DNA of 45,085 bases, from the NCBI RefSeq assembly GCF_008831285.2, contig NW_022204521.1, positions 1-45,085 of the forward strand, written 5' to 3'. Source of the DNA: Nymphaea colorata (Eukaryota > Streptophyta > Magnoliopsida > Nymphaeales > Nymphaeaceae). Numbering within the stretch: position 1 is the stretch's first letter; each line of letters opens with the position of its first letter. Positions 12,732-22,747 of this stretch are shown piece after piece. The notes under the pieces are model-generated. The model saw only the letters and a list, made by a program, of their open reading frames with translations, was not told the DNA's origin and ran no database searches. The position numbers and the translations under genes are program-made.

Positions 12732-13540
12732 ACCGACCGCTCCACCGATCATTTGAATTTTGGATTTAATTTCATTTGAAAGTAGCATTTCTCGCGGATT
12801 TCATGTGATGGTAAAGTAAAATGTGGTAGACCCAGCTCGACTTATTCAGTCGAAGTCATCCTTCAAAAATATATAGTTGCTTTTTCTTCTAAAGTTGAAC
12901 ATATATTTCTTTAATTTTTGCTTGTTATCTTGTTAAATTAATTACAAACAAATTATATTTAAATTATTAGAAAAAAAAGTAAAAATAGTAACAAGCACCG
13001 ATCCGTAACTGCCGAGTCTATATTGCTTGGAAGGCATACCTTAACAGTTGGACTAGAGACTCATTGACTGACATCGGACATATTATATATATATATATAT
13101 ATGGGCGGCTCGAAACTGACCCATGTCTAGAACCTTGAACATACCCTAAACCAAAACCTTGTGCCAACTAGGGAACCAACTGCGTCATAGTCGGCTCTGC
13201 CCCCATATAGTCTTTCTCGTCTTAATGTTCCTCATTTCTCCTTCTCCTTGCTCCTTAGGCAGCGGCTTTCAAGGAAAGGTAAAAGCTCATAATCTAAGCC
13301 TGAATTATCGCTGATTAGAGTAACCCGGCAACAGTTTATGTTGGACTTTCTAGCTCATGCCATTCAAGATCTAACGCTCATAATTGAGGATAAAAATTAG
13401 GCAGCCCTTGTTGACCATGACATCAGTCTATACTCTATAGACCATGTGGCCTCAAAATTTGCCAGAAACCAAACAAGGGAAACCTAAAAGCCAACCCTTA
13501 GAAAACACCCACTAACCTACGAACTGCAATTCTCAGTATA
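12732..13540. other. Non-coding spacer with AT microsatellite
   Basis: No gene supported. Contains an (AT)n run at about 13083-13102 and ordinary AT-rich spacer. Nothing else recognised. Confidence 0.6.
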
Positions 13541-14086
13541 TTAATCACTTACTTCTGAACAAATTCCATGATACATGCAGTCAAGGTCAACATGGGATCT
13601 TGCACTAAATGCATCGTTACAACCATAAACCAATATACTGGTATACATCACATGGAGACCTTGCCATTCTAAAGTGCAGTTTGCAAATGAGCTTCAGAAA
13701 AAATACTGAATTGCCTTTGGCTGCAGCAGATGCAGCCCAGAAATCACAATGAAAGACATTTTGAAGTCTGTTATCCACAAGAAACACACAATTTACTATC
13801 TCTTGCTGAAACTAGGACATGAACATGAACTAGAAACACTGAGCACGGCAACAATGGGGAACGAAAAAAGACAAACAAAAACAAAGCCCCCTTCTAGTAA
13901 TATTGGCTCGGTGAATGGGTAAAGAAGCCCAGCCATGGAGAAAATGCCAAAAGGAGGATGGCAATAATACAAACATGACAAAAATTGAGCAATTTTAGTA
14001 CAAATTGATGCAAACAGAAAAAGAAGAAAGCTGCAAAGCGTAGAATTATATCTTCAGACTTTATATGGCCTTTCCCAACATGTTCG
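13541..14086 (-). other. Possible 3' part of minus-strand gene A
   Basis: Unique sequence directly left of the tandem block, with moderate base composition. On the minus strand it continues the exon-like frame that crosses 14087 and then becomes UTR-like. If gene A is transcribed leftward from the leader at 18.5-18.9 kb, its authentic 3' end should be here. Copies 2 and 3 lack this part because their left borders are fused to gene B sequence. No stop codon or poly(A) site can be assigned with confidence. Confidence 0.3.
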
Positions 14087-14142
14087 ACATGTTTTTCGGT
14101 ATGTCCGTCAATCTTGGTTAAAAGGTAAAGAGCTGATACCAA
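14018..14142 (-). CDS. Exon-like frame crossing the left border of the tandem block
   Basis: On the minus strand a frame with natural residue composition runs 'ALYLLTKIDGHTEKHVEHVG', then 'KGHIKSEDIILRFA'. An acceptor-like 'tggtatcag|ctcttt' lies at about 14132; no clear donor is seen. The repeat border at 14087 falls between the histidine-valine (HV) and 'EHVG'. In copies 2 and 3 the same frame changes after 'TEKHV' to 'VWQYTNFG' and reaches a stop within about 20 codons. The base that differs before the border (ACC versus ACA, threonine) is silent, as expected for coding DNA. Not recognised as a family. Confidence 0.35.
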
Positions 14143-16190
14143 AACTGAGGGCTTTTTTACTCCATTGAAGATTTTTCAAAAACCAGCAATCTAAAATTTT
14201 TGAATAATTTTTGGTATCTATTTCAGATTTTCAAATCAGCACAAATTTTCTAGAAAACTAGAACAGAATAGTAGTCCTTGAAGACAATTTGTTTTCCTAT
14301 TGAACGAAATATCTTAAAAATTAGTAAAAAACGTGGAAAAATAAAAAAAGCCATACTAATACGCAAAAGATGATATGAACACAAAATATTTCTACTCTAT
14401 TATACTTGCAAAGAAGATGAGGATGCAACACTCAAGTACACAGGGCAGAAAGGCAGAAATAACATGAAAAACAAATGTAAAGTATGTAGCAAAGAAGGAT
14501 ACCATCTATTCAATCACTACCGAAAAAGCAAGAAAAGTTTGACAAGTGAGTTAAAACAACAGAGAAGTGACCCCTATGCAGACTAACTAGTAGAAAGCAA
14601 AACATAACAATAAAGCAAATTCAATTGAATATCTATCGTAAAACGAAACTTACTCTATTATTTGTGAAGTCACTACAAGAGTTTAAACATCAAAGAGAAT
14701 AAAAAACCACATGAAAAGATATAAATCAACATTCAACGATTCCTTCCTTCAAATTGAGGGTAATTTCTTCCATTGTTGAATGCAATATCTTCAATGCTCC
14801 ACAAATGTTAGTCAAAACTTAAAACCCATAAGAAAAAAAACAAATTCTATACAATATTCAACAAATTTATATTAAAAAAAAACATGCAAAATGGTTTCCT
14901 ATGACACAATAACGTGAAAGGGTAAAAAGATGAAAAAAATTTACACACAACAACGAGAAAAGAGGATGTCCAAAATTGACTAATAAGACCGTAAGACTGT
15001 CATGAACCTCGATGTCCAAAATTAACAAAATGTATCTCATTTTGAAGCCAAAGTGTCCAAGAAAATAATCCATTTTATAAATCTCAAACATAACTTTGGG
15101 ATCAAAAGTTCCAGCAATTCAGAAACATGGTTCCCCAATTGTCCTACTTTGTTTCGACAACAATGTTGCAGAAAGGCAGGGTTTGGAAGAAACTGACTTC
15201 GACTCATTAAATCTACCCTAAAATTCACCAAATTTGATCAAAACAAAACTGAGTAGAAAAAGCTTTTGAATTGATATAGAAATTGCTTCCCAATCTTAGG
15301 TCAAAGGAAAGGAGGCAAAATTCAAACAAGAGACGGTTCACGATGGTATAGAAACTAACCAACTATAAAACTTGAAAACCAAACCCATCAAAGGCACTAT
15401 TAGACAATTCAACTTGGCAAAGCACAATACTCAGAATCTCATATCAATAAAAAATCTGAACTATCTTAAACTAAAAAACAGACTATCAAAACCAGCAACA
15501 CCTTAAGAACATAAATACATACATAAGTTCAGTGAACAAGTGATGAAAATTTAATTATAATGCTGGGAATCTTAACTATCAAACACAAAAAAGTGAGAAA
15601 ACAAATCAAAAATTAATATGTTTGCAAAATAATTCAGCTAACTTGGTTCAGGCCTTTTAGAAATACAATCAATAAGCATATGCTCTAACTTCTGACAATC
15701 CTAGGACAGACCAACAAACCCATGAAATCAGTACCAAGGTTTAACAACTCCAACATTCGCAGTTCTTCTGAAACATACCTCTACATAGCTAGGGCATGTG
15801 CAACTTAGATACATGGTTTTACAAAGAATCAAATGCTCAATGAAAAGAACACGACAGTTAACAATCAAACAAGAACTACTATAACTAAGATTCAAACAAG
15901 CATGGAACCACAACAACTACTTTAACCCTTGTCCCTACTATGCTAGACTATACACAATAAGTACTCTAGTCAACTTACTCACTACAGAAAACTGACTCAA
16001 ACAAAGCATGGCCATAGATAAATATTGAACATGGGTCTCAAAGACTAAAGACTCTAAACCAGGTTGACACTCAACAATAAGACCAAACCGCAACTAAAAT
16101 GACTTAAAGAGAAGTAGTATTGCCTCGAATACTCACCAATTAGGAATATAGCAAAAGACGTCAAGTTTTCTTTTCAAAGCATTGAACTTT
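14143..16190. other. Intron/spacer-like part of the tandem unit
   Basis: AT-rich sequence without a supported gene. A minus-strand frame at 15037-15231 ('SRSQFLPNPAFLQHCCRNK') is open in all three copies (23179-23373, 31308-31502), with two conservative changes (V/I and I/V), so it may be an exon. Another at 15728-15916 holds 'MYLSCTCPSYVE' just before a good donor 'gag|gtatgt'. Neither is recognised, and both could equally be untranslated. Confidence 0.35.
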
Positions 16191-16193
16191 GAA

Positions 16194-16358
16194 ATGGCTT
16201 CTTATTTTCAAATTTTTGCCCATAGGCTTTTAGTGCACGTTGTGTGCAAAAGATATAACCTTCCTTTGCCTGAAGTATTCGATGAAGTACTAGGATTTGG
16301 AATCGCGTCGATGCTACCAAATCTCGCAAAGGGATTTCCTTCCATTTTCAAGGTATGA
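16194..16358 (+). CDS. 54-codon ORF with exon-like donor, copy 1
   Basis: ATG-initiated frame 'MASYFQIFAHRLLVHVVCKR', then a proline-rich turn 'LPLPEVFDEVLGFG' and 'LPNLAKGFPSIFK'. It meets a strong donor-like 'aag|gtatgagc' at 16353 just before a stop (TGA at 16356). It reads like a real amphipathic protein, but no family is recognised. It lies on the plus strand, opposite to the gene A fragments, inside what would be a gene A intron. A long T-rich tract ending in 'ag' at 16608 could be the matching acceptor. Could be an exon, a remnant of a nested element, or chance. Confidence 0.3.
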   Translation: MASYFQIFAHRLLVHVVCKRYNLPLPEVFDEVLGFGIASMLPNLAKGFPSIFKV

Positions 16359-16496
16359 GCATGAAGAAATTGTTCTCTGCTTCACAGGAAACCAAAGAAA
16401 AGGAGTAGATATTAACCTCAAATCATTCACCCACAAAGGATTCGCAATCAATGCTAGAGACTTCAGCCTTCATGTTCTTCATCCCTTGGCAGGCAC

Positions 16497-16608
16497 TTTT
16501 TTTGTTCTTGCTTTCTTTTGTATTTGTTTTTCTTTTTCTTTTTCTTGCTTTTTTCTTCTTCTTTTTTTTTGCTTGTCTTCTTTGTTGTTTTGATTTTTTT
16601 TTTTTTAG
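16497..16608 (+). repeat. T-rich pyrimidine tract ending in AG (copies at 24639 and 32768)
   Basis: About 110 bases of T with TTC and TTTTC runs, ending 't(13)ag|gccgacc' at 16608; copies at 24639-24750 and 32768-32882 differ in run lengths. Textbook shape for a plus-strand splice acceptor, but on the minus strand it is an A-rich tract that could be slippage or an old poly(A). Poly-lysine and poly-phenylalanine ORFs here are artefacts. Confidence 0.6.
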
Positions 16609-16904
16609 GCCGACCTTCACCTTTGAGGGAAATACCTCACCACCTCAAAGGCTACTACAGAACGCCATCTCTTTGATGGTTTTGTGTAGCATTGTCACGT
16701 GTCATACCCACTTCAACTCGTGAGTTTCAACGAGACAAAATGTTCATAGGTTGTTATCTTCGTGGAATATACATAAATCACCTTTATGCATACCCAGTAC
16801 TCTCGATTAATAACCCAGAGAAACAACTACACTCGTCCCGAGCCCATCTCTCAACACTCATTTTGCTACCTGCCAAGGTTTCAAAGAACGCTCGGGCTTC
16901 CACC

Positions 16905-17115
16905 TCATCACACTTTCATGTTTGATTCTTGCAGATGTTTGATTGCAAAGGCGAATAGCATTTCCTAATCCTTGAGCTCCTCGACATCACTGAACTCATC
17001 TTCATATCTCACACAAAGAATCTTTCCAGTCTTCTCCTTCAATTGACTGACAGCAAGGGCTTGAAACTTCCTCTTTTACCCTCAAAGGAATACCTAAGAC
17101 AAAGCGAAGGTACAT
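16905..17115 (-). pseudogene. Decayed PB1-like domain fragment, copy 1
   Basis: On the minus strand, 'MYLRFVLGIPLRVK' is followed after a frameshift by 'RKFQALAVSQLKEKTGKI', then 'LCVRYEDEFSDVEELKD', an in-frame TAG, 'EMLFAFAIKHLQESNMKV' and a double stop. The acidic stretch 'YEDEFSDVEELKD.EM' fits the OPCA motif of PB1 domains (Y-x-D-E-x-x-D-x-x-x-L-x-x-x-x-D/E-L), followed by a helix. The preceding region has lysines where PB1 has its basic face, but the domain looks shortened. A further piece in another frame ('VEARAFFETLAGSKMSVERW', 16786-16903) may continue it. PB1 domains mediate protein-protein binding. Frameshift and stops make it non-functional as read. Assignment rests on motif shape only. 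Confidence 0.4.
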
Positions 17116-17609
17116 CCTAGTGCAGCAAAATTGCTTTTCAAAATAGTAGGTTTACTAAAAATTCTTGACGTCAAGCGATATATTGCCTAGATTGTTTTCC
17201 CTTTTCCTTCAAAAAGAGTACATTTATAAAACCAAGTGACCTTTGGTTGAAAGTAGAAAAATGACTAGGATGGTTTTTGCAAACTAAACATCACAAGAAA
17301 TCATTCCCATTGGAACTCCCCTAAAAAATATAGGACTTTGTGAAGGAAGGGTCCATATGGAAGAGATATAACACACTAGGAATGAAAAACAAGACAGTTC
17401 AATCCTCTCAACCTAATCAGGAGCAGCAAGATGCAATCTACTTATTGTCAAAATAATTGTCACAGCAATTGGTACTGACGCAGATCTTCAAACAAGTCAA
17501 CAACTAATTCAGAATCAACCAAAAAAATTTATAGCAGCAGATCGTCTCATTTTTTTCTTTGAAAAAGAAGCCCAAACTAAACAAATCACACTTAGCCAAG
17601 CTATGATAC

Positions 17610-17805
17610 CATCTGAATATCTCACAAACAGGCAAATCTATCACACTTCTGAATCGCAAAATTAATTTTCTAAGAATCTCATAAAATAGCTCTTTAAGAG
17701 CTTGATCAGCCAATAAACGGAAAACAACATGAGCTGTTGGGATCTCCAACAACTTGAAACACAGTCGTTGCAGAGCCCTCAGCTCTCTACAGCTAAGATA
17801 TTCAG
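17610..17805 (-). CDS. Gene A exon-like segment, copy 1
   Basis: A pyrimidine-rich acceptor 'ttttctgctttctcag|ctg' at 17805 opens a 196-bp segment that ends at a donor-like 'agatg|gtatca' (17610). One frame is fully open and protein-like: 'EYLSCRELRALQRLCFKLLE', 'IPTAHVVFRLLADQALKEL', then 'FYEILRKLILRF'. However, joining it in phase to the six codons of the upstream start exon gives a stop after eight residues, so either an intermediate exon exists, another acceptor is used, or the gene is broken. Family not recognised; mostly helical in appearance. Confidence 0.35.
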
Positions 17806-18455
17806 CTGAGAAAGCAGAAAATTAGAAAAAGAAAAAAGATTACAAAGATTGGAAAATAAAAAATAAGAGATTACACAGCAAAAAGAAAAAAAAAAACACA
17901 ATGCTGACTTCCTAACATAGTAGATTTCATCTACAGTTTAAATATATTCAGTGTTTCGTAGCAATATTTGAAAATCATGTCCACCACAATAACCTTTTTC
18001 ATCCACTTTTGGCACAGATCAAGACTCATTTAACCAATCCCTTGGCATTCCAATGCAGAAGAACTCGTACGAATGAATACACACAGAAATAGAAAATAAC
18101 ATAACTGGATTGGAAAACAATCGATGATCACATGATGATTACATACATATATGTTCACTCACTTTAACAACGACAAGAAAAAAATTAATATTGATTGTTA
18201 AATAATTCTGCCTCAAAGAATAACATGAAAAAAGGGAAGTTAAAGAACTAAATTTCCTGAGAATACACTTATGAAAACTAATGACAGACTTAACGTACTC
18301 CATTGTGAATGAAATGCAAAAAGAAAAAAGAAAAAGTGTTGTTGAAGCCTAAAAAAACAAAGTGTACATGCACACAAAATTTCATCAAACTAACTTGAGG
18401 ACTAGCACATTGAAGACAACAAATGAGTAAGAGAGACGGGAAAAAGATAACATAC

Positions 18456-18885
18456 AAGAGCTGCGTTGGCCATGGCAGACGCAGAGCCCTAGCCAAAGAA
18501 AGAGAGAAGAGGATGTTTCAAAGACCTCATATGAGAACACCGACCAGCGAATAGGGCTGGACCGCCTTCGTTCCGCAGGTCAGCGCTGTAAATCAGAGAC
18601 AAAGAATGAGTGTCTAAGCAGAGAAAGGCGTTTCGTGTGGGCCATGGCCTACTCAGATCAGCGAGAGAAAGGGATAGGGAGTGGAGAACGAAGGTTCAGT
18701 GCATACCTTGAAGAAGAGAGGGAGCTCGGAGGTGGCATTGCAGTTGAAGAAGAAGACGGGAGACGCAGCCTGCGGTTGAGAGCTTTAATCGAGAGGAAAG
18801 GGAGAGGAGTGTTTCATCGAGAGGGACCTTGGAAGTTTGTCTGGATTTACATTTTAAGGAAAGCAAATTACCATGGCCGTTGGGT
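18456..18885 (-). CDS. Gene A leader, 5'UTR intron and start exon, copy 1
   Basis: GC-richer, CT-rich (minus strand) island. Read leftward: an untranslated exon ends at donor 'cttcaag|gtatgcac' (18707); a 121-bp intron ends at 'ctctgatttacag|cgctg' (18585); the next exon (130 bp) ends at a strong donor 'gctctt|gtatgttat' (18456). The start codon at 18473 sits in good plant context ('ctgccATGGcc') and encodes 'MANAAL' up to the donor, phase 0. The short 5'UTR intron and CT-rich leader are typical of plant housekeeping genes. The transcription start is not visible; no clear TATA box was found upstream (18890-18960). Product unknown. An 88-codon plus-strand ORF over this island is its antisense shadow. 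Confidence 0.5.
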
Positions 18886-20205
18886 TAACATTTTGGGTTT
18901 CTTAAATTGATTTCCTTCCTTTCCATTAATGAATAACACGGATAGTCTTTTTAAGATTACTTTGGAAAATTTTGGACTTATCTTGTTGCTTACGGTTTAC
19001 CATAAAAGTCAAGTTCGATTTTATTTGAACTCTCTCTCCATTTCTCTCGTCTAAAAGCTGTGGCTACCTATATCGATAGGGATCTCTACAAGAGAAGACC
19101 AATATCAATATGATTGTCACTTAAAAAGATCGGCTTTTGGAAACTAGAAAAAAGAGCCATATTTTATTTGTTCAGATTACCTAAATTTGGATCTAGAACG
19201 TGGAATCTAGAAAATAGATACGGTAGAATGAACTGAGTTGCAACAAAGCTCGCACCTGTAGGCGATCGAAAGCCTCGTCTAATATTAGATCCATTCCTCT
19301 CGCCTCGTGTTTGTGTTCGTATCCTACATTGAACTCAAATATCATTTAGGGATTTTAAACGGCAAAGTTTAGTTTTGCTTGGAGTATAATATGGGCAAAC
19401 TTTAAAATCTCAAGAAAATCTCAATAAATTTTAAAAAATAAAATTGTAAAAGTAAACTACGGAAAACATGAAAACAAAATCTTTACAACAAAAAATGCAA
19501 AGGTAAAGTGTAAAATCTCAGGAAAATCTTGGCAAATTGCGAAAATAAATCTTAAAAAGTAAAATGCAAAAAATACAAAAATAAATTTTTAATAATAGAA
19601 ATGCGAGAAACGATGGACCCTCATGGCCGAGAAATTATAGAAAGCAGATTTGGGAGATAATTTAGTCTTGCCTGGACATAATTTAGTCTTACCAATATTA
19701 CCCCTTGTTAAAATTTTGAGATTATAGCTTGTTCCCAAAAATGAAAAATTCCTAAATGCATTTCTTCTTTTCAATCTCCTTTTGTACCTCAAAGAAACAG
19801 CGCGGTCAGACCCAATTTTTACAATCCCAAGATGACATTTATGGGGAACAAGAGAAGACTACTAAAACATTGAGGTTTCCCCAAGGAATCTGCCAGTGTG
19901 CTCCGTGCTCTTGTTACTCGCTGTGAGCATTCAAGCGACTGTTCTGTCAACGGATCGTTCACTGTGTGCGTTGTTTGAAATATGGAAAATGCAACCTTGG
20001 GAAGACTATAGAAGCAGCACTCATGAATCAATAATTGAGAAAAGCACGTGTTGTCTAAGCTATAGCCCCCTCAAACCAGCATGCAAACAGGTCTAGTATG
20101 GAATGAGACTCAAATTGGGTGCGTAAATGGCAGCCTGCCCACACTTTCTTGTCCATGATTTTATCTCAAGAAAACTGCAATAGGTGAAAATACAAGTGGT
20201 TTCAG
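18886..20205. other. Spacer between gene A promoter and gene B 3' end
   Basis: No gene supported (second copy at 27013-28333). A-rich stretch at 19380-19580 and a short direct repeat 'ataatttagtcttgcc/acc' near 19660-19690. ORFs on both strands at 19819-20096 overlap each other and have no recognisable features. This spacer should contain the gene A promoter and the gene B terminator if both are minus-strand genes. Confidence 0.5.
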
Positions 20206-20328
20206 CTACCTACTAAGTTGCTGATGAACCATAACAGTTTCTATTCCTCTGCTGCTCCTATTTAGTGATGTATGCAGCTGAGGCATCCTAAACAGTCCAT
20301 GACTCCTGTAGAATGGAAAAAACACCAG
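20206..20328 (-). CDS. Gene B last exon candidate, copy 1
   Basis: Pyrimidine tract and acceptor 'cctttctaagcag|ctggtg' at 20328, in phase with the preceding exon, opens 40 codons ('LVFFPFYRSHGLFRMPQLHT', then 'SLNRSSRGIETVMVHQQLSR') and a TAG. An alternative acceptor 'ccattctacag|gagtc' at 20305 would instead end the protein after 'ESWTV'. Both are plausible; transcript data would decide. Confidence 0.35.
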   Translation of the reverse strand: MVFFPFYRSHGLFRMPQLHTSLNRSSRGIETVMVHQQLSR

Positions 20329-20367
20329 CTGCTTAGAAAGGAAAAAAGAAGGGAATCAACGCATCAC

Positions 20368-20567
20368 CTTGCCAACATGCGAAGCTGCAACAAAGCCTAC
20401 TTTGTTCATCTCATTTACAACCATAGTTGAGATTCTCCCACCGAATTTTGATGATACTGAACCCCTTCCCGGACCCTGGTTAGTGAATCGGTGATGTCTG
20501 AACATCGCATCAAGTGCTTTCAAACCATTGCTAGCGGAATGGTCATCCTTCGTGAAGTGAGACTCAC
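20368..20567 (-). CDS. Gene B penultimate exon, copy 1
   Basis: The best coding candidate in the unit. A 200-bp segment runs from 'attaatag|gtgagtctc' (20567) to a strong donor 'ggcaag|gtgatgcg' (20368). It is open for 66 codons: 'ESHFTKDDHSASNGLKALDA', 'MFRHHRFTNQGPGRGSVSSK', 'FGGRISTMVVNEMNKVGFVA', 'ASHVGK'. Balanced residue use, a basic glycine-rich middle and a predicted C-terminal helix; the local GC is higher than the flanks. Its intron of 39 bases to the first acceptor is too short for most plants, which favours the 20305 acceptor (62-bp intron). Family not recognised. Confidence 0.5.
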
Positions 20568-20918
20568 CTATTAATCAAAGCAAAGCAAATCTTGCTCTCC
20601 TGTTAGGTCTACATCTTGCACATGACCTTGTCCAATCTTCCAACAACATCAATATGATTAGTATATCTGTCATGAAGTACTTGAAGCTATACAAAACCAA
20701 GTCATAAGGCAAAACAGCCTGCAGCTAAGATCAAACTTTGGAGGGAAAATTCTAAGTGATTGAAACAGACACTGAAAACTAGTATCCAATTCATTTTACA
20801 CAAGGCACAGTGATTGTTGTCTAGATTCAAAGCAAGACCATTTCAGCTAAGACTTTCAAGTGTCAAACTGATCTTGTGAACAGCACAGGCAACTGAAACA
20901 ACCATAATGAAAAGTTAC

Positions 20919-21101
20919 TTCAATCTTGATCGACCAAGTTGCATTTTCTTCAAGCATCATTCTTGGATTTTGGTTCATCATAACAGTTCCCACAGAAAAG
21001 TATCTACAAGAAAGGGCAACCGTTCTTGGATTTTGGTGGTTTGGTTGCCCACCATTTAATGAAGAATGGATCAGGTTCAATGCACACTTTTGGTCAATCA
21101 A
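20919..21101 (-). CDS. Possible upstream gene B exon, copy 1
   Basis: Open minus-strand frame including 'ALSCRYFSVGTVMMNQ' and 'NPRMMLEENATWSIKIE', meeting a donor 'attgaa|gtaact' at 20919; an acceptor-like 'ggttgtttcag' follows at about 20892. No clear upstream acceptor. Contains a 16-bp direct repeat ('ttcttggattttggt' at about 20960 and 21023). Weak support; second copy at 29047-29229. Confidence 0.25.
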
Positions 21102-21366
21102 CTTCTTAGAATTCAGATTATTATGCAGTTGTTCATATAGGATGCGACTTACAATCTAAGGACAAGAAAATTAGGAGTGAAGCTTGATTCATCCACGCAC
21201 CTATTGAATGACATTCTCTCACTATTTTTTCTTTTGAGCACAGTTTTTACATCAAAATAAATTGGTTTAAGAATTTATTTTTAGGTCTAAAGAAGATCTT
21301 TGTAAAAGAGCTCAAACAAATGATTTTCTGTCCAAAAGTCCTTTTCCTGCTTAGAAGCCTGTTTTT

Positions 21367-21780
21367 TTGCCCGATTTCATAGTTCCTTATTATCCCCAAA
21401 ATGGGAACCTTGAATCGGACTTGGTTTTTGCTGTTTCCGAAAACCTGCTGATTGGAAGCAAGCACTACCTGGTGGCTGTTGCCAAGGCGAGGAAAATCCC
21501 AAAACCTGCTTATTCCTCTGAATTTGAATGCCCACAAAGAAGTAAAATCTCTGTAATCAACACAAAACACACCTTAATCCGAATGGACCTGACCCATCCC
21601 CTTGAAACCCCTCAACCTCGCCATACTCAACAGCCTCTCTCCCCAAGTACTAAATCAAAACCAAAACTAGCAAGACCGACAGACCCCCATCCCCAAACAG
21701 GCAAGTCTAGGTGCTCAACAACCCATGAAGCTGGTGGAAGAACATGCCACACCATTTGGGATCCACCAACCTCACCTTAA
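21367..21780 (+). other. 137-codon open frame of unknown meaning, copy 1
   Basis: Plus-strand open frame without an ATG at its 5' end. The first part is 'ESDLVFAVSENLLIGSK', the last part is rich in proline, threonine and serine. An equally long minus-strand frame overlaps it (21247-21570). Both are unchanged in copy 2 (29495-29908), so conservation does not decide. No domain recognised; it may be a remnant of a mobile element or gene B exon sequence on the other strand. Confidence 0.2.
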
Positions 21781-22598
21781 GGGCCTTGAAGACAAAGGCC
21801 AAACGTATGGGGGTGGGATTGATGCTAGCCCAGGACCAATCCAAGCCATGGATCATACTAACCTCTTAAAACCCGTAGAATCCAACCCCAACATATGTCT
21901 GCCACTTCATTTCTTAACTTAGAGACTTATCTAGCAGTGCTAATTGTAGAACAGGTATTATCATTTTAACACACCATTCATGCAGCTAAATCCAAAATTA
22001 GTATACTGCCATACAACATGTTTTTCTGTATGTCCGTCAATCTTGGTTAAAAGGTAAAGAGCTGATACCAAAACTGAGGGCTTTTTTACTCCATTGAAGA
22101 TTTTCCAAAAACCAGCAATCTAAAATTTTTGAATAATTTTTGGTATCTATTTCAGATTTTCAAATCGGCACAAATTTTCTAGAAAACTAGAACAGAATAG
22201 TAGTCCTTGAAGACAATTTGTTTTCCTAATGAAAGAAATATCTTAAAAATTAGTAAAAAACGTGGGAAAATAAAAAAAGCCATACTAATACGCAAAAGAT
22301 GATATGAACACAAAATATTTCTACTCTATTATACTTGCAAAGAAGATGAGGATGCAACACTCAAGTACACAGGGCAGAAAGGCAGAAATAACATGAAAAA
22401 CAAATGTAAAGTATGTAGCAAAGAAGGATACCATCTATTCAATCACTACCGAAAAAGCAAGAAAAGTTTGACAAGTGAGTTAAGACAACAGAGAAGTGAC
22501 TCCTATGCACACTAACTAGTTAAGAATCAATATTTACTAAATAAAAGAAAGCAAAACATAACAATAAAGCAAATTCAATTGAATATCTATTGTAAAAC

Positions 22599-22747
22599 AT
22601 GCCACTCGTGGCCAATGGTGCCAAAAACTTGGTGTGACCTTATGGCTAAGGATTTTTAAAATGATATTTTGCAACAAGAGACACAAAAATGTGGCCACCA
22701 AAGTTTCCAAAACTGAACTCCCACTAGGGCAAGAATGACATCCAAAC
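22599..22747. repeat. 149-bp indel block, copy 2
   Basis: Starts 'atgccactcgtggccaatgg' and ends 'catccaaac', present here and in copy 3 but absent from copy 1 at 14644. 'aaac' stands on both sides. Either a small insertion with a 4-bp target duplication or a microhomology deletion in copy 1. The first bases form a short hairpin around 'tggccaatggtgcca'. Not recognised as a known element. Confidence 0.85.

Larger units (their letters stand above)
14087..22015. repeat. ~8.1-kb tandem unit, copy 1 (7929 bp)
   Basis: Begins at 'acatgtttttcggtatgtcc' and ends where the same sequence restarts at 22016. Direct orientation, no terminal TG..CA, no primer-binding site and no polymerase domain, so it is a segmental tandem duplication and not an LTR element. 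Compared with copies 2 and 3 it lacks a 149-bp block (after 14644), about 25 bp near 14590 and about 41 bp near 15012. Elsewhere only scattered substitutions are visible. Confidence 0.95.

Noticed and set aside
12218-12732. Pro/Ser-rich minus-strand and Arg/Glu-rich plus-strand ORFs of 106-150 codons
   Set aside because: Generated by the GA microsatellite and the 37-bp minisatellite; no domain and no convincing ATG.
13083-13102. AT run as a promoter TATA element
   Set aside because: It is a simple dinucleotide microsatellite with no leader or start exon next to it.
14674-14690. Second CACTA terminus ('cactacaagagtttaaa')
   Set aside because: Only the first ten bases match; the following 'gtttaaac' departs from the consensus, there are no subterminal motifs, and it is part of the tandem unit.
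16297-16723. Phe/Leu-rich plus-strand and Lys-rich minus-strand ORFs over the T-rich tract (also near 24439-24865 and 32568-32972)
   Set aside because: Produced by homopolymer runs whose lengths differ among copies and shift the frame.
18635-18910. 91-codon plus-strand ORF rich in Arg and Glu (also 26762 and 34902)
   Set aside because: It is the antisense of a CT-rich leader with splice-like sites on the minus strand; its composition is that of a purine-rich tract. It is kept in all copies, but these are too young to be informative.
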